A stretch of DNA of 64,000 bases from Acidaminococcus intestini DSM 21505 (GTDB taxonomy: Bacteria > Bacillota > Negativicutes > Acidaminococcales > Acidaminococcaceae). The stretch lies in the NCBI RefSeq assembly GCF_000425045.1, contig NZ_KE384298.1:35583-99582 (forward strand). The letters are read 5' to 3'. This document shows, one piece after another, positions 27,199 through 36,743 of the stretch. Below the pieces are notes generated by a model. The model saw only the letters and a program-made list of their open reading frames with translations, made no database searches and was not told the DNA's origin. The stretch's first letter is position 1. The number at the start of each line of letters is the position of its first letter. A program made the translations under genes and the position numbers.

Positions 27199-27425
27199 AA
27201 AAAAGGCCCGTCCCTAACATAGGGACGGGCACATGCTCGCGGTTCCACCCTGATTGATCCCCGATATGGGGACCCACTCGGTACCTTTAACGCAGGTAAT
27301 ACGATCAGGCTTACTTTTGGGTTCAGCCGATGGTTTGAAGGTGGTGAATCATCATTCGTCTGGGTCGTTCTCAGCTTCCGACCTCTCTGTACAGTGGCCC
27401 TGATGACGTGTCCTTCGCATGACCG
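27199..27425 (-). promoter_or_regulatory. T-box riboswitch of thrS (tRNA-Thr sensing)
   Basis: The conserved T-box AGGGTGGAACCGCG lies at 27251-27238 on the minus strand. It is followed by a strong terminator, GCCCGTCCCT/AGGGACGGGC with a T run (27230-27199). Upstream lie stem I-like elements, including the TGATGATTCACCACC segment, where ACC would be the Thr specifier codon. Uncharged tRNA pairs with the T-box and opens the terminator. Specifier choice is inferred from the gene downstream. Between about 27426 and 27665 I see only the hydrolase promoter region. Confidence 0.93.
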
Positions 27426-27665
27426 ATGGCAATTTTGAATTTGTGCTCATTATACCACGACAAAATCCCTTGTCAAGGGAATTTGGAAAATTTTTCTTGA
27501 TAACATGCCTGTCACAAGAAAATGAACAGCGGCTATTTTGTCACTTTTTACAAGATGGCACAATAAAAATCCGGATTTTTTGTGACAATCCCCTGTTCCC
27601 ACTACCGTCTTGAATAAAATCGCGCTACAATGGGATGCGAAAAAAATAGAAGGAGACGCATCATC

Positions 27666-28619
27666 TTGAAAAAAATCATCGACCTCCTCCTTGTCCTTAT
27701 CGTGCTGATGATGGGCATAGGAGGCGGCTTTTTATACCGTGAAGGGATGGGATATGTGGACTATGCCCTGCGTCGGGGCAATTCCAAGGACCCTTGGGGG
27801 CCGCCCCAGGCCTTTGAGGAAATCTACCCCTACCCCAACAAAGATCCCCAGAACCAGCCCAATGCCCCCCTGGCCCCAACTGAAATCTGGACACTCCAAT
27901 CCTTTGACGGGCTGCAGCTTGTAGGATCCCATTTCCTGCCGGAAGGAGAAAGCCACCGCTGGGTCATCCTCGTTCACGGCTACGGCTGCAATGAACGCTT
28001 TATGTGGGGCGTCGCTCCCTATTATCTAAAAAGGGGCTATCATGTCGTGACACCCAATATGCGGGCATCGGGAAAAAGTGAGGGAACCTACCTCACCATG
28101 GGCGTCCTTGAAGGCAAGGACGTGGCCCAATGGGCCCGGGAAATCACAGCCGTGGACCCTAAGGCACGCATTGTCCTGCACGGCGAATCCATGGGTGCAA
28201 GTGATGTCATGATGGCCCTGGGAGAGCCCCTTCCTAAAAATGTCAAGGCCGTCATTGAAGACAGCGGCTACAGTGACCTATCCCGTCTCCTTGAAGAACG
28301 CATGGAAGACCTCGATATCCCCTACCCCAGCGCTATCATTGAGGGAGCGAATCTCCTGATGAAAATCCGTACAGGCGTCTTTTTGCGGGACGTTTCCCCC
28401 ATCAAGGAGGTCAAAAAAAGCACCCTTCCGATTCTCTTCATCCATGGTTCACGGGATGAACTCATTCCGCCCCACATGATGAATGACCTTGCCGCACAGA
28501 GCCCGTCCCCAATAAAGGAGGAACTGCTCATCAAAGGTGGGCGGCATGCAGAAAATGATACCTTGGGAGATGTCTATTTCCGTCAAATCTTCCGTTTCCT
28601 TGAAGAAGCGGGCTTGTGA
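27666..28619 (+). CDS. Membrane-anchored or secreted alpha/beta hydrolase
   Basis: A 317-residue alpha/beta hydrolase with an N-terminal hydrophobic anchor or signal (MKKIIDLLLVLIVLMMG). The nucleophile elbow is GESMGA (about residue 177), the oxyanion region HGYGCNERFMWG, and late Asp/His candidates are SRDELIPPH and GGRHAE. This pattern resembles the YtaP/BEM46-type serine hydrolases found in many Firmicutes; the substrate is unknown. I choose the TTG at 27666 because AGAAGGAGA lies ten bases before it. An ATG at 27630 is in frame but lacks a ribosome site. It is a single gene between the T-box region and a terminator. Confidence 0.82.
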   Translation: MKKIIDLLLVLIVLMMGIGGGFLYREGMGYVDYALRRGNSKDPWGPPQAFEEIYPYPNKDPQNQPNAPLAPTEIWTLQSFDGLQLVGSHFLPEGESHRWVILVHGYGCNERFMWGVAPYYLKRGYHVVTPNMRASGKSEGTYLTMGVLEGKDVAQWAREITAVDPKARIVLHGESMGASDVMMALGEPLPKNVKAVIEDSGYSDLSRLLEERMEDLDIPYPSAIIEGANLLMKIRTGVFLRDVSPIKEVKKSTLPILFIHGSRDELIPPHMMNDLAAQSPSPIKEELLIKGGRHAENDTLGDVYFRQIFRFLEEAGL

Positions 28620-28664
28620 ACCTCCCCCGCATATAAAAGCGGGAGATTCTCGAAAAAGATAAAA

Positions 28665-28707
28665 AGGACCTTGGAAAAGTACGATTTTTCCAGGGTCCTC
28701 GTTTTTT
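28665..28707. terminator. Bidirectional terminator between the hydrolase and glmM
   Basis: A stem of about 14 bp (AGGACCTTGGAAAA) with a short loop is followed by GTTTTTT on the plus strand. It ends next to the glmM stop codon and serves both genes. Confidence 0.8.
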
Positions 28708-28708
28708 A

Positions 28709-30049
28709 TTAAGCCAATTCGCGGCGAACCACTTCGGCAATTGACTCCGTGATTCGGTCTGTTTCGGTCTGCGTTTCCCCTTGGGCCATAATCCGGATCA
28801 GCGGTTCCGTACCAGATGCGCGGACAAGGACTTGCCCGTCTTCACCCAGTTCATCCGTAAATTTTTTGACCACGTCCTTTATGGCTTGATTCTTTTCCCA
28901 GCCCGTTTTATTGGCAACACGGACATTAAGAAGGGTCTGCGGATATTTGACCATGAGGGCACCCAATTCAGAAAGGCTCTGGTTTTGGCGCACAACGCAG
29001 CCAAGAAGTTTAACAGCGGTCATCATGCCATCGCCGGTCTTAGCAAGGTCACCAAAAATAATATGGCCGGACTGTTCCCCTCCGAGCTTATAATCATGGG
29101 CAAGCATCTCTTCAAGGACGTAACGATCGCCTACACCGGTCTTCACGGTACTCCCGCCATGTTCCTTCATGGCCTTGTTAAGGCCTACATTGCTCATGAC
29201 CGTTGTGACAAGAACCTGATCCTTGAGTTTTCCCCGCTTCATCAGATCAAGGGCACAGATGAGCATGATCTGGTCCCCATCAAGGACTTCGCCCCGTTCG
29301 TCGACAGCCAGGCAACGGTCTGCATCACCGTCATTGGCAATGCCACAGTCCGCTCCCACTTCGACAACCTTCTTCTGAAGGGCTTCCAAATGGGTGGACC
29401 CGCAGCCATTATTAATGTTGATGCCATTGGGCTGGTCATAGATGGGAATCACCTGGGCTCCCAAAAGGCGCAGGATGGCAGGGGCCACTTGACTGTTGGC
29501 CCCGTTGGCACAGTCCATGACCACCTTGAGTCCATTCAGTTTTGTATCGGCACAGGCCACAATGTGCTGGATATATTCCATGGCCATATCCGGTTCCTGG
29601 ATGACGCGGCCGACAGAAGATCCTGTCAGGGTCTTTGTGTAGTCAATGGGCTGGTTCACAATGGCTTCAATTTCGTCTTCCACGGCATCGGGAAGCTTGA
29701 AACCGGTCTTAGCAAAAAACTTGATGCCATTATCTTCAAAGGGATTGTGGGAGGCAGAAATGACAACACCAGCGCTGGCGCCCAGTTTTTCCGTCAAATA
29801 GGAAACAGCCGGTGTAGGGATGACGCCCAGAAGATGGGCATTGCCGCCCGCACTGCAGATACCTGCCGCGAGAGCGGATTCAAGCATGGTCCCCGAAAGC
29901 CGCGTATCCCGGCCAATGATGATTTTCGGGCTTTTCACTTCACGGCCAAAATATTGGGCCGCTGCCCGTCCCAGTTTATAAGCAAGTTCCGCATTCAGAT
30001 GAGCGTTCGCAATACCGCGGACACCATCGGTTCCAAAAAGTCTAGCCAT
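28709..30049 (-). CDS. glmM: Phosphoglucosamine mutase
   Basis: Converts glucosamine-6-phosphate to glucosamine-1-phosphate for peptidoglycan and LPS precursors. The 446 residues are standard. The phosphoserine loop reads ISASHNPFEDNGIKFF (about residue 98), the metal site DGDADRC (about 240) and the sugar-binding loop GGEQSGH (about 325). The ATG at 30049 follows GGAGG; the frame upstream has no better start. It begins 25 bases after hisIE, so it may ride on the histidine transcript. Confidence 0.96.
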   Translation of the reverse strand: MARLFGTDGVRGIANAHLNAELAYKLGRAAAQYFGREVKSPKIIIGRDTRLSGTMLESALAAGICSAGGNAHLLGVIPTPAVSYLTEKLGASAGVVISASHNPFEDNGIKFFAKTGFKLPDAVEDEIEAIVNQPIDYTKTLTGSSVGRVIQEPDMAMEYIQHIVACADTKLNGLKVVMDCANGANSQVAPAILRLLGAQVIPIYDQPNGININNGCGSTHLEALQKKVVEVGADCGIANDGDADRCLAVDERGEVLDGDQIMLICALDLMKRGKLKDQVLVTTVMSNVGLNKAMKEHGGSTVKTGVGDRYVLEEMLAHDYKLGGEQSGHIIFGDLAKTGDGMMTAVKLLGCVVRQNQSLSELGALMVKYPQTLLNVRVANKTGWEKNQAIKDVVKKFTDELGEDGQVLVRASGTEPLIRIMAQGETQTETDRITESIAEVVRRELA

Positions 30050-30073
30050 CAGATCAGCCTCCAAATGATACGA

Positions 30074-30733
30074 TCACTCGTGTTGTTTGTTCTTTGCCAG
30101 CTCGCCCATCTTTTGAAGCATCTGGGCGGGCGTAATGCCATGGTAAGCAAGCAGTACCAAGCAATGATACCATAAATCGCCCATCTCGTAAACAAGACCG
30201 TCGGGATTTCCATTCTTTGAAGCAAGGAGGGAAGCCGTCGCGTGCGCCATCAGTTTGGTCAGGATCCGGTCTTCCCCGGACTCAAAAAGATAGCCCGCAT
30301 ACGAACCATCCTTGCGGTTTCTCATTTCATTGGTGAGTTTACGGTAGAGTTCATCCACAACTGTGGGAAGGTCGCTGTACGTGACAGGCAAGTTCTCACC
30401 AGAGCCCGCGTTCCACAGCGGATAGCTGAAGCAGGAGTAGTTGCCCTCATGGCAGGCAACCCCTTTTTGGACGACCCTCACAAGAAGCGTATCACCGTCA
30501 CAATCATAAACGATGGATTTCACTTTCTGCAGGTTGCCGCTTGTGGCCCCCTTGTTCCACAGTTCCTGCCGGCTCCGTGACCAGAACCAGGTGTAGCCAG
30601 TTTCTACGGTCCGCGCAAGGGATTGTCCGTTCATATAAGCGAGCATAAGGACCTTGTCCGTCGTCACGTCCTGGACGATGGCCGGGATGAGCCCTCTTTC
30701 ATCAAATTTCAAATGACTGATATCGATTTTCAT
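30074..30733 (-). CDS. hisIE: Bifunctional phosphoribosyl-AMP cyclohydrolase / phosphoribosyl-ATP pyrophosphatase
   Basis: Catalyses steps two and three of histidine synthesis. The HisI half (about 1-115) shows [14 protein letters not shown], the metal site DCDGDTLL and the cysteine motif CHEGNYSCF. The HisE half (about 125-219) is a MazG-like helical domain with [11 protein letters not shown] and [14 protein letters not shown]. Length is 219 residues from the ATG at 30733. A GTG nine bases earlier lies inside the ribosome site and is rejected. It is the last his gene of the operon. Confidence 0.96.
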   Translation of the reverse strand: MKIDISHLKFDERGLIPAIVQDVTTDKVLMLAYMNGQSLARTVETGYTWFWSRSRQELWNKGATSGNLQKVKSIVYDCDGDTLLVRVVQKGVACHEGNYSCFSYPLWNAGSGENLPVTYSDLPTVVDELYRKLTNEMRNRKDGSYAGYLFESGEDRILTKLMAHATASLLASKNGNPDGLVYEMGDLWYHCLVLLAYHGITPAQMLQKMGELAKNKQHE

Positions 30734-30794
30734 AAGAAACACCTCTTGTTCCTATTGTATCACGTTTCCTAGGCCCTGACGCGGGGCTTTTGCA

Positions 30795-30842
30795 GAAGAC
30801 GCAGGAAGGGCCCTTCCCCTGTTATGAGGAAAGGCCCCCTTT
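30795..30842 (-). other. Hairpin between hisF and hisIE
   Basis: On the minus strand GGGCCTTTCC can pair with GGAAGGGCCC, with one G-U pair, directly after hisF. No strong T run follows. It may stabilise the upstream mRNA or lower expression of hisIE-glmM. Confidence 0.45.
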
Positions 30843-31601
30843 TCAGCGCCGCACGACGACGCCGCGTCTTGAAAGATAATCCTTCACTTCCTTGATACGG
30901 AAGGTTCCATAATGGAAGACCGACGCGGCAAGGGCCGCGTCCGCCTTGCCTTCAGTCAGGACACGGTAAAAATCCTCCAGTTTGCCCGCGCCGCCGGAGG
31001 CGATGACAGGAACCGGGACCTCTTCGGCAACCGCCCGCGTCAGGTCAAGGTCAAACCCATCTTGGGTCCCATCGGCATCCATACTCGTAAGAAGGATCTC
31101 GCCGGCCCCCAAGGTCACGGCTTTGCGGACCCATTCAAGGACGTCCAATCCCGTTGCCGTCCGGCCGCCATGGATATAGACCTCCCAGCCGCTGGATGTC
31201 TTTTTCTTTGCATCAACAGCAAGGACCATACACTGGGCTCCATAAGCTTCGGCCCCTTTTTGGATGAGTTCCGGCGTCATGACCGCGGCCGTATTGAGGC
31301 TCGTCTTATCAGCGCCGGCCATGAGGACGGCCCGGATATCTTCCATGGTGGAAATACCGCCGCCCACTGTAAGAGGCATAAAGACTTCCCTGGCCGTCCG
31401 TTCAATGACGTCCAGCATGGCTTTGCGGCCTTCCACGGAGGCAGTGATATCAAGGAAAGTCAGTTCATCGGCCTGCTCCCGTTCATATTGGGCTGCAAGC
31501 TCCACGGGATCACCGGCGTCGCGGAGGAAGACGAAATTCGTTCCCTTGACAACGCGGCCTGCCTTGACATCAAGACAAGGAATGATTCTTTTTGCCAGCA
31601 T
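30843..31601 (-). CDS. hisF: Imidazole glycerol phosphate synthase, cyclase subunit
   Basis: A (beta/alpha)8 barrel of 252 residues that closes the imidazole ring using ammonia from HisH. The two catalytic aspartates lie in [16 protein letters not shown] (residue 11) and AVDAKK (near residue 130). The second half-barrel has the phosphate-binding [10 protein letters not shown]. The ATG lies two bases after the hisA stop; the GTG six bases upstream overlaps the Shine-Dalgarno site. Confidence 0.97.
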   Translation of the reverse strand: MLAKRIIPCLDVKAGRVVKGTNFVFLRDAGDPVELAAQYEREQADELTFLDITASVEGRKAMLDVIERTAREVFMPLTVGGGISTMEDIRAVLMAGADKTSLNTAAVMTPELIQKGAEAYGAQCMVLAVDAKKKTSSGWEVYIHGGRTATGLDVLEWVRKAVTLGAGEILLTSMDADGTQDGFDLDLTRAVAEEVPVPVIASGGAGKLEDFYRVLTEGKADAALAASVFHYGTFRIKEVKDYLSRRGVVVRR

Positions 31602-31603
31602 GG

Positions 31604-32332
31604 TCACACCTCCCCGGCAATCTTGAGGGCATCAGAAAGGGAAAAAGCACCGGCGTAAAGCGCTTTTCCAATGATGCAGCCTTCGATGCCATCTGTTTCA
31701 CGGGCTTTGAGCCTTCTGATGTCTTCAAGCGAAGAGACGCCGCCTGAGGCCGTGATAGGAACCCCGCAGGCTTGATAAAGAGCGGCTGTGGCTTCGATAT
31801 TGCTGCCATTCATCATCCCATCACGGCTGATGTCCGTAAAGATGATTCTCTCCGTCCCCGCCGCGGCGACACGCCGAGCAAGTGCCTCGGCCGTGAGATT
31901 GCTGTCTTTTTCCCATCCATCAGCGGCTGCATAGCCATTTTTGGCATCGATGCCGACCACGATTTTGTGGGGAAAATCCCGGTTGGCCCTTTCCACAAGC
32001 TGGGGATCATAGATGGCGGCAGAGCCCAGGATGACCTGACTGACCCCTAAAGAAAGCAGCCCTTCAATCTGTTCATAGGTTCGGATGCCGCCGCCCACTT
32101 CGATGGAGATACCCCCCTCCCTCAGGATGGCCTTAATGGCGGAAAGGTTCTCACTTTTTCCGGCAAGGGCACCGTCAAGGTCCACCACATGGATGGTACG
32201 GGCCCCCGCTTCCGCAAAGCGACGCGCCATGGCTCCAGGGTCCTTGCTGTAGACCGTTTCTTTTGAAAAATTTCCTTTTTCAAGGCGTACACACATTCCG
32301 CCTCGCAGATCAATGGCTGGATAAAGGTTCAT
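31604..32332 (-). CDS. hisA: Phosphoribosylformimino-5-aminoimidazole carboxamide ribotide isomerase
   Basis: The HisA barrel, 242 residues, performs the Amadori rearrangement before HisF. Catalytic Asp is in [14 protein letters not shown] and the second in [11 protein letters not shown]. The ATG overlaps the hisH stop (ATGA), so translation is coupled. AAGGAG lies inside the end of hisH. Confidence 0.97.
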   Translation of the reverse strand: MNLYPAIDLRGGMCVRLEKGNFSKETVYSKDPGAMARRFAEAGARTIHVVDLDGALAGKSENLSAIKAILREGGISIEVGGGIRTYEQIEGLLSLGVSQVILGSAAIYDPQLVERANRDFPHKIVVGIDAKNGYAAADGWEKDSNLTAEALARRVAAAGTERIIFTDISRDGMMNGSNIEATAALYQACGVPITASGGVSSLEDIRRLKARETDGIEGCIIGKALYAGAFSLSDALKIAGEV

Positions 32333-32943
32333 GGCTTCCACTCCTTAAAGGCTTTCAGCATGGCAAGACCGGCAGCAGAGGACTTTTCCGGATGGAACTG
32401 GAAGCCCTGGACGTTGCCGCGGCCTACGGCAGCGACAAGTTCTGTACCATAATCGGTGGTTGCCGTGATGATATTTCGGTCACAAGGGTCCGCGGCAAAG
32501 CTATGGACAAAATAGACCATTTTTCCTTTGGCATCCTTTAGCAAAGGTGACGGCCGGGTTATAGTAAGCTCGTTCCACCCCATATGAGGAATCTTATAGG
32601 GCGTGCGGATGAGGCGCACCCGCCCCTTAAAGATGCCAAGACCTTTGACACCGGGTGTCTCCTCGCTGCCTTCAAAAAGGAGCTGGAGTCCCACGCAGAT
32701 GCCAAGAAAAGGGGTCCCCTTTTCAACGATGCGAAAAATGGCATCTTCAAGGCCTGACGCGGCAAGATGGTCCATGCAGTCCCCAAAGGCGCCGACGCCT
32801 GGCAGGATGACCCGCGGTGCTTCAAGAATGGTTTTTTCGTCATTGGTGATGATGGGGTCAGCGCCAATCTTTTTCAGTCCGTAATAGACGCTGTGCAGGT
32901 TGCCCCGACCATAGTCGATGATTGCAATGGAATGATTGTTCAT
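32329..32943 (-). CDS. hisH: Imidazole glycerol phosphate synthase, glutaminase subunit
   Basis: A class I glutamine amidotransferase of 204 residues. The nucleophile cysteine is in FLGICVGLQLLFE and the His-Glu pair in FQFHPEKSS. The N-terminus IAIIDYGRGNLHSV is typical. It supplies ammonia to HisF, encoded two genes downstream. A small gap (35 bases) separates it from hisB. Confidence 0.97.
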   Translation of the reverse strand: MNNHSIAIIDYGRGNLHSVYYGLKKIGADPIITNDEKTILEAPRVILPGVGAFGDCMDHLAASGLEDAIFRIVEKGTPFLGICVGLQLLFEGSEETPGVKGLGIFKGRVRLIRTPYKIPHMGWNELTITRPSPLLKDAKGKMVYFVHSFAADPCDRNIITATTDYGTELVAAVGRGNVQGFQFHPEKSSAAGLAMLKAFKEWKP

Positions 32944-32978
32944 GGGAATCCTTTCCCACGGCTAGATTCAGCCGCGTC

Positions 32979-33563
32979 TTACAGGGCGCCCTTGCTGCTC
33001 ATGATGCCATGGACCCGCGGATCGATGGCAACAGCTTCGGAAAGGGCACGGCCAAAACCTTTGAAGATGGCTTCAAGCATATGATGGGTATTGCGGCCGT
33101 AAGGGACATTGATATGCAGGGTCATCCCGCTTTGGACAGAAAGGGCGCGAAAAAAATCTTCCCCCATTTCCGTATCAAAAAGACCAAGGCTGACACGGGG
33201 TATATCGGCATGCCACACAAGATAGGAGCGTCCGCTGATATCAAGGATCACTTCGGCTAGGGCCTCATCCATGGGAAGGAGCATGCTTCCGTAGCGATGG
33301 ATTCCCACCTTGTCACCCAAGGCTTTGCGCAGGGCCTCGCCCAACGTCAGGGCCACATCTTCCACCGTATGGTGACAGTCTACATCAAGGTCCCCGGTCG
33401 CCCGTACGGTCAGGTCAAAATGACCGTGAACGGCAAAAAGGGTCAGCATATGGTTCAAGAAACCCACACCTGTATCGATATCAGCTTCCCCCGTGCCGTC
33501 AAGTTCCAAGGTCACTGTCACGTCAGTTTCCTTCGTCCGGCGATGGACAGTACTGTCTCTCAT
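32979..33563 (-). CDS. hisB: Imidazoleglycerol-phosphate dehydratase (monofunctional HisB)
   Basis: A 194-residue IGPD. Both metal-binding motifs are present: DCHHTVEDVALTLGEAL and a second NTHHMLEA near the C-terminus. There is no N-terminal phosphatase domain, so the histidinol-phosphatase step must be done by another protein, and no such gene is in this window. Two ATGs are close; the one at 33563 has GGAGGG at correct spacing, while 33569 would overlap the hisC stop. Confidence 0.96.
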   Translation of the reverse strand: MRDSTVHRRTKETDVTVTLELDGTGEADIDTGVGFLNHMLTLFAVHGHFDLTVRATGDLDVDCHHTVEDVALTLGEALRKALGDKVGIHRYGSMLLPMDEALAEVILDISGRSYLVWHADIPRVSLGLFDTEMGEDFFRALSVQSGMTLHINVPYGRNTHHMLEAIFKGFGRALSEAVAIDPRVHGIMSSKGAL

Positions 33564-33565
33564 GA

Positions 33566-34720
33566 TCATCCCTCCAGAATTTCCTTTACCGCTTCAATGA
33601 TGCGGGCATTTTCTTCCAAGGTCCCCGTCGAAATCCGCAGGGCCCCAGGCAGCAGTGGATGCTGGGAATAATTTCGAACCAAGATCTTCCGGGCGAGGAG
33701 CCCCTCAAAAAGGGTCTTTCCGGCGGCTTTTGCCATGTTCTCCCTACCTTTGGCCCGGCTTTTGCTTTTTGCAAAAAGGACAGTGAGGGTCTCTTCCTTG
33801 GGCATGACAAGAAGGAAGTTCGTCCCTGACGGCAGGACCGTAAAGCCCAAGGTCCCAAGGTCTGATGCAAGGGCCTCACGGGCCTTGACGACAGCGGCCA
33901 CCCGCTTTTTGAGGTAGTTTTTGGACTTTAGGAACGCAAGGGCGATGGCAAGGGTCAGCCGATTGACGTGATAGGGCAGGAGTACCTTGTGAAGGATTTT
34001 CATAACGGCCCTGCTCCCGGCGCCAAAGCCGATGCGCAGGCCTGCCAGGCCATAGGCCTTGGACAGGGTACGCAGGACGAGGAGATGATCGGTATCAGCC
34101 ACAAGGGGGAGGGTCGAATTTTCCTCAGCATCCGCTCCCCCATTGGAAAATTCAATGTAGGCTTCATCCATGACGACAAGGGCATCGACGCTGCGGATGA
34201 TTTTTTCCATCATTTGCCGCGCATTATAGGTTCCCGTCGGATTATTGGGGTTATTGACGATGAGAACGTCAGGTTTTTCCTTTTTGCAAAACTTGATGAC
34301 CGCATCGGCATCTACCTTAAACTCCTCATCCAAACGATACGGTACGGGCGTGCTGTCAGATAGGGTGATATACGTTTCGTACATGGAAAAGGACGGAGCG
34401 GGATAGGCAATCTTACGGCCCTTGCCGCCAAAAGCAAAACAGACTTTTTCCAACAGTTCACTGGAACCATTTCCCAGGCAGAACAGGTAAGGATCAAGAC
34501 CATATTTCTTTCCAAGAAAAGCACACAGGTCTTCCCCGTGCATGGAGGGGTAGCGGTTCAACGCTTCCTTAAGGACAGCGTTCACCAGCTTTTTCTCCAT
34601 TATCTTTCCCATCGGTTCATTGGTTTCGTTGGCATTTACGATAATATCGGCATCGGGGACCGTTTCCACAACATAATCCTCGATGCGGCTCAGGCACTCA
34701 CGGCCCCTAATTTGGCTCAT
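33566..34720 (-). CDS. hisC: Histidinol-phosphate aminotransferase
   Basis: A PLP enzyme of 384 residues, fold type I. The Schiff-base lysine lies in RTLSKAYGLAGLRIGF. NNPNNPTGT binds the cofactor and DEAYIEF carries the Asp. It is slightly longer than usual because of an inserted Lys/Arg-rich stretch (FAKSKSRAKGRENMAKAAG) near residue 320. It lies in the middle of the his operon, 15 bases after hisD. Confidence 0.95.
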   Translation of the reverse strand: MSQIRGRECLSRIEDYVVETVPDADIIVNANETNEPMGKIMEKKLVNAVLKEALNRYPSMHGEDLCAFLGKKYGLDPYLFCLGNGSSELLEKVCFAFGGKGRKIAYPAPSFSMYETYITLSDSTPVPYRLDEEFKVDADAVIKFCKKEKPDVLIVNNPNNPTGTYNARQMMEKIIRSVDALVVMDEAYIEFSNGGADAEENSTLPLVADTDHLLVLRTLSKAYGLAGLRIGFGAGSRAVMKILHKVLLPYHVNRLTLAIALAFLKSKNYLKKRVAAVVKAREALASDLGTLGFTVLPSGTNFLLVMPKEETLTVLFAKSKSRAKGRENMAKAAGKTLFEGLLARKILVRNYSQHPLLPGALRISTGTLEENARIIEAVKEILEG

Positions 34721-34735
34721 CGGCTGCCTCCCTTC

Positions 34736-36082
34736 TTATAGTTCCCCTTTGCGGACGCGGATGGCATTGGCATGGGCTTTGAGGCCCTCTGCTTCTGCCA
34801 TGGCAATGATATCATCCGCAGCCTCTTTGAGGGCCTCCCGCGTATAGGAAATGAGGCTCGTTTTCTTCATGAACGTTTCCACATTGAGAACAGAATAAAA
34901 TCGTGCCGTCCCGCCTGTCGGCAGGATGTGATTAGGACCGGCATAGTAGTCTCCCAGCGGTTCCGGTGAATAGGCTCCAAGGAAGATGGCGCCGGCATTG
35001 CGGATACGAGGCACAAGGGAGAAAGCGTTCTCTGTCATGATTTCCATGTGTTCCGGTGCCGAAAGATTTGCCATCTGAACGACTGTATCCATGTCCTTAG
35101 CCAGGATGATCTTGCCCGTCTGGGCAAGGCTCGTTTCCGCGATTTCCTTGCGCGGCAGGGCTTCAAGCTGCTCATCCACTTCCCTTGCTACGGCCCTAGC
35201 AAGGGGCTCATCGCAAGTGATGAGGATGGCACAGGCCAAGGGATCATGCTCGGCCTGGCTCAACAGATCGGCCGCCAGATACTTCGGATTGCCGGTTTGA
35301 TCCGCGACAATCAGGATTTCACTGGGGCCTGCCAGCATATCGATATCGACGTGACCATAAACAGCCTTTTTGGCAAGGGTTACAAAGATATTTCCCGGGC
35401 CCGTTATTTTTTCGACCTTGGGAATGGTCTCTGTCCCAAAAGCAAGGGCAGCCACGGCCTGTGCGCCGCCCATCTTATAGATTTCCGTGATTCCGATTTT
35501 CCGGGCCGTAGCAAGGACATAGGGATTCATCCGGCCGTCACGGCTGGCAGGCGCTGCCATCACGATGCGGGGCACACCGGCCACCATGGCAGGCACGGCA
35601 TTCATAATGACGCTGGACGGGTACGCCGCCGTACCGCCCGGCACATAGATGCCTACCGAATCAACAGGAGTCATCTTTTGGCCCAGGAAGGATCCATAGG
35701 CGCGGGGCGTCAGCCACGTCTTGGGAAGCTGTTCCTCATGAAACTTTCGTACATTGCTGATAGCCCGGCTGATTGCTTCCATGGTCTTTGTATCGACAGC
35801 CTTTTCTGCTTCTTCAAACTCTTTTTCCGTCACAGCGATGGTGTCTTTAGTAAAGTCGCCGCCGTCAAGGAGCTTTGTATAGTAAAAGAGGCGCTCGTCC
35901 CCACCCTTGCGAATCTCACCGACAATGCGGTCCACGACCTGGGCGGCCGTCAGCTTTTGACCAAACATCTTTTCCGTCCCAGCCGCCACGCGGGGGGACA
36001 GTTCCACTTCATCAAAAGCTTTCTTTTTCAGGAGCCTACTGATTTCTTCTGCACTGCTCTTTCTTTCATCAAATATCTTCAT
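34736..36082 (-). CDS. hisD: Histidinol dehydrogenase
   Basis: Zn-dependent enzyme for the last two oxidation steps to histidine, 448 residues. Characteristic stretches are YVPGGTAAYPSSVIMNAVPA, ITGPGNIFVTLAKK, GPSEILIVAD and the metal/catalytic QAEHDP segment. The final zinc-site region reads GPNHILPTGGTARF. Its ATG overlaps the hisG stop (ATGA). Confidence 0.97.
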   Translation of the reverse strand: MKIFDERKSSAEEISRLLKKKAFDEVELSPRVAAGTEKMFGQKLTAAQVVDRIVGEIRKGGDERLFYYTKLLDGGDFTKDTIAVTEKEFEEAEKAVDTKTMEAISRAISNVRKFHEEQLPKTWLTPRAYGSFLGQKMTPVDSVGIYVPGGTAAYPSSVIMNAVPAMVAGVPRIVMAAPASRDGRMNPYVLATARKIGITEIYKMGGAQAVAALAFGTETIPKVEKITGPGNIFVTLAKKAVYGHVDIDMLAGPSEILIVADQTGNPKYLAADLLSQAEHDPLACAILITCDEPLARAVAREVDEQLEALPRKEIAETSLAQTGKIILAKDMDTVVQMANLSAPEHMEIMTENAFSLVPRIRNAGAIFLGAYSPEPLGDYYAGPNHILPTGGTARFYSVLNVETFMKKTSLISYTREALKEAADDIIAMAEAEGLKAHANAIRVRKGEL

Positions 36083-36726
36083 GCTTCTTCCTCCTTCAGC
36101 ACGGCCTTCAAATCTTCAACGAGTTTCTTGATGCGTTCGTGCTGAAGTTTGAAACTGACCTTATTGGCAATGAGACGCGCCGAACTTTCATAAACCGTGG
36201 CGACTTCCTTGAGGTGATTTTCCCGGATGGTTGTCCCCGTTTCCACAATATCGACAATGAGTTCACTAAGACCCACAATCGGGGCCAGTTCAATGGAACC
36301 ATTGAGCTTGATAATCTCCATCTGCATCCCCTGCCGGTCAAAGAACTCGACAGCACTGTGAGGGTATTTTGTCGCGACTCGCATATGGGTATAATCCATC
36401 ATACGGGGCAGAACCTTTTCTTCCGGCACGGCCATCATGAGATGGCATTTGCCGTAGCCCATATCAAGCAGTTCATAGACGTCCCGTTCTTCTTCCTTGA
36501 GGACATCCTTTCCGATGATGCCGATGTCAGCTGCACCATATTCGACATAGACCGGAAGGTCCATGGTCTTGACAATGATGAAGCGGACTTTTGTTTTTTC
36601 ATTGGTAATGACAAGTTTCCGTGAATCCTCGACGACGTTGTCAGCATCGCAACCGACTTTGGCAAGGACCTTGACGGACCGATCAAAGAGTTTTCCCTTA
36701 GGAAGGGCAATGGTTAGGTATTCCAT
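36079..36726 (-). CDS. hisG: ATP phosphoribosyltransferase, short catalytic form
   Basis: First and committed enzyme of histidine synthesis. At 215 residues this is the short HisG, which lacks the C-terminal regulatory domain and needs HisZ. The gene for HisZ lies immediately upstream. Typical stretches are LTIALPKGKLFD, AADIGIIGKDVL and the PRPP loop DIVETGTTIRENHL. Confidence 0.97.
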   Translation of the reverse strand: MEYLTIALPKGKLFDRSVKVLAKVGCDADNVVEDSRKLVITNEKTKVRFIIVKTMDLPVYVEYGAADIGIIGKDVLKEEERDVYELLDMGYGKCHLMMAVPEEKVLPRMMDYTHMRVATKYPHSAVEFFDRQGMQMEIIKLNGSIELAPIVGLSELIVDIVETGTTIRENHLKEVATVYESSARLIANKVSFKLQHERIKKLVEDLKAVLKEEEA

Positions 36727-36743
36727 AAAAAGGTCCTTCTTTC

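Noticed and set aside
28781-30175. 464-codon plus-strand frame over glmM
   Set aside because: Antisense shadow of glmM and hisIE; the minus-strand products have all expected active-site motifs.
35048-36145. 365-codon plus-strand frame over hisD
   Set aside because: Antisense shadow; composition rich in Arg, His and Cys with no recognisable domain.
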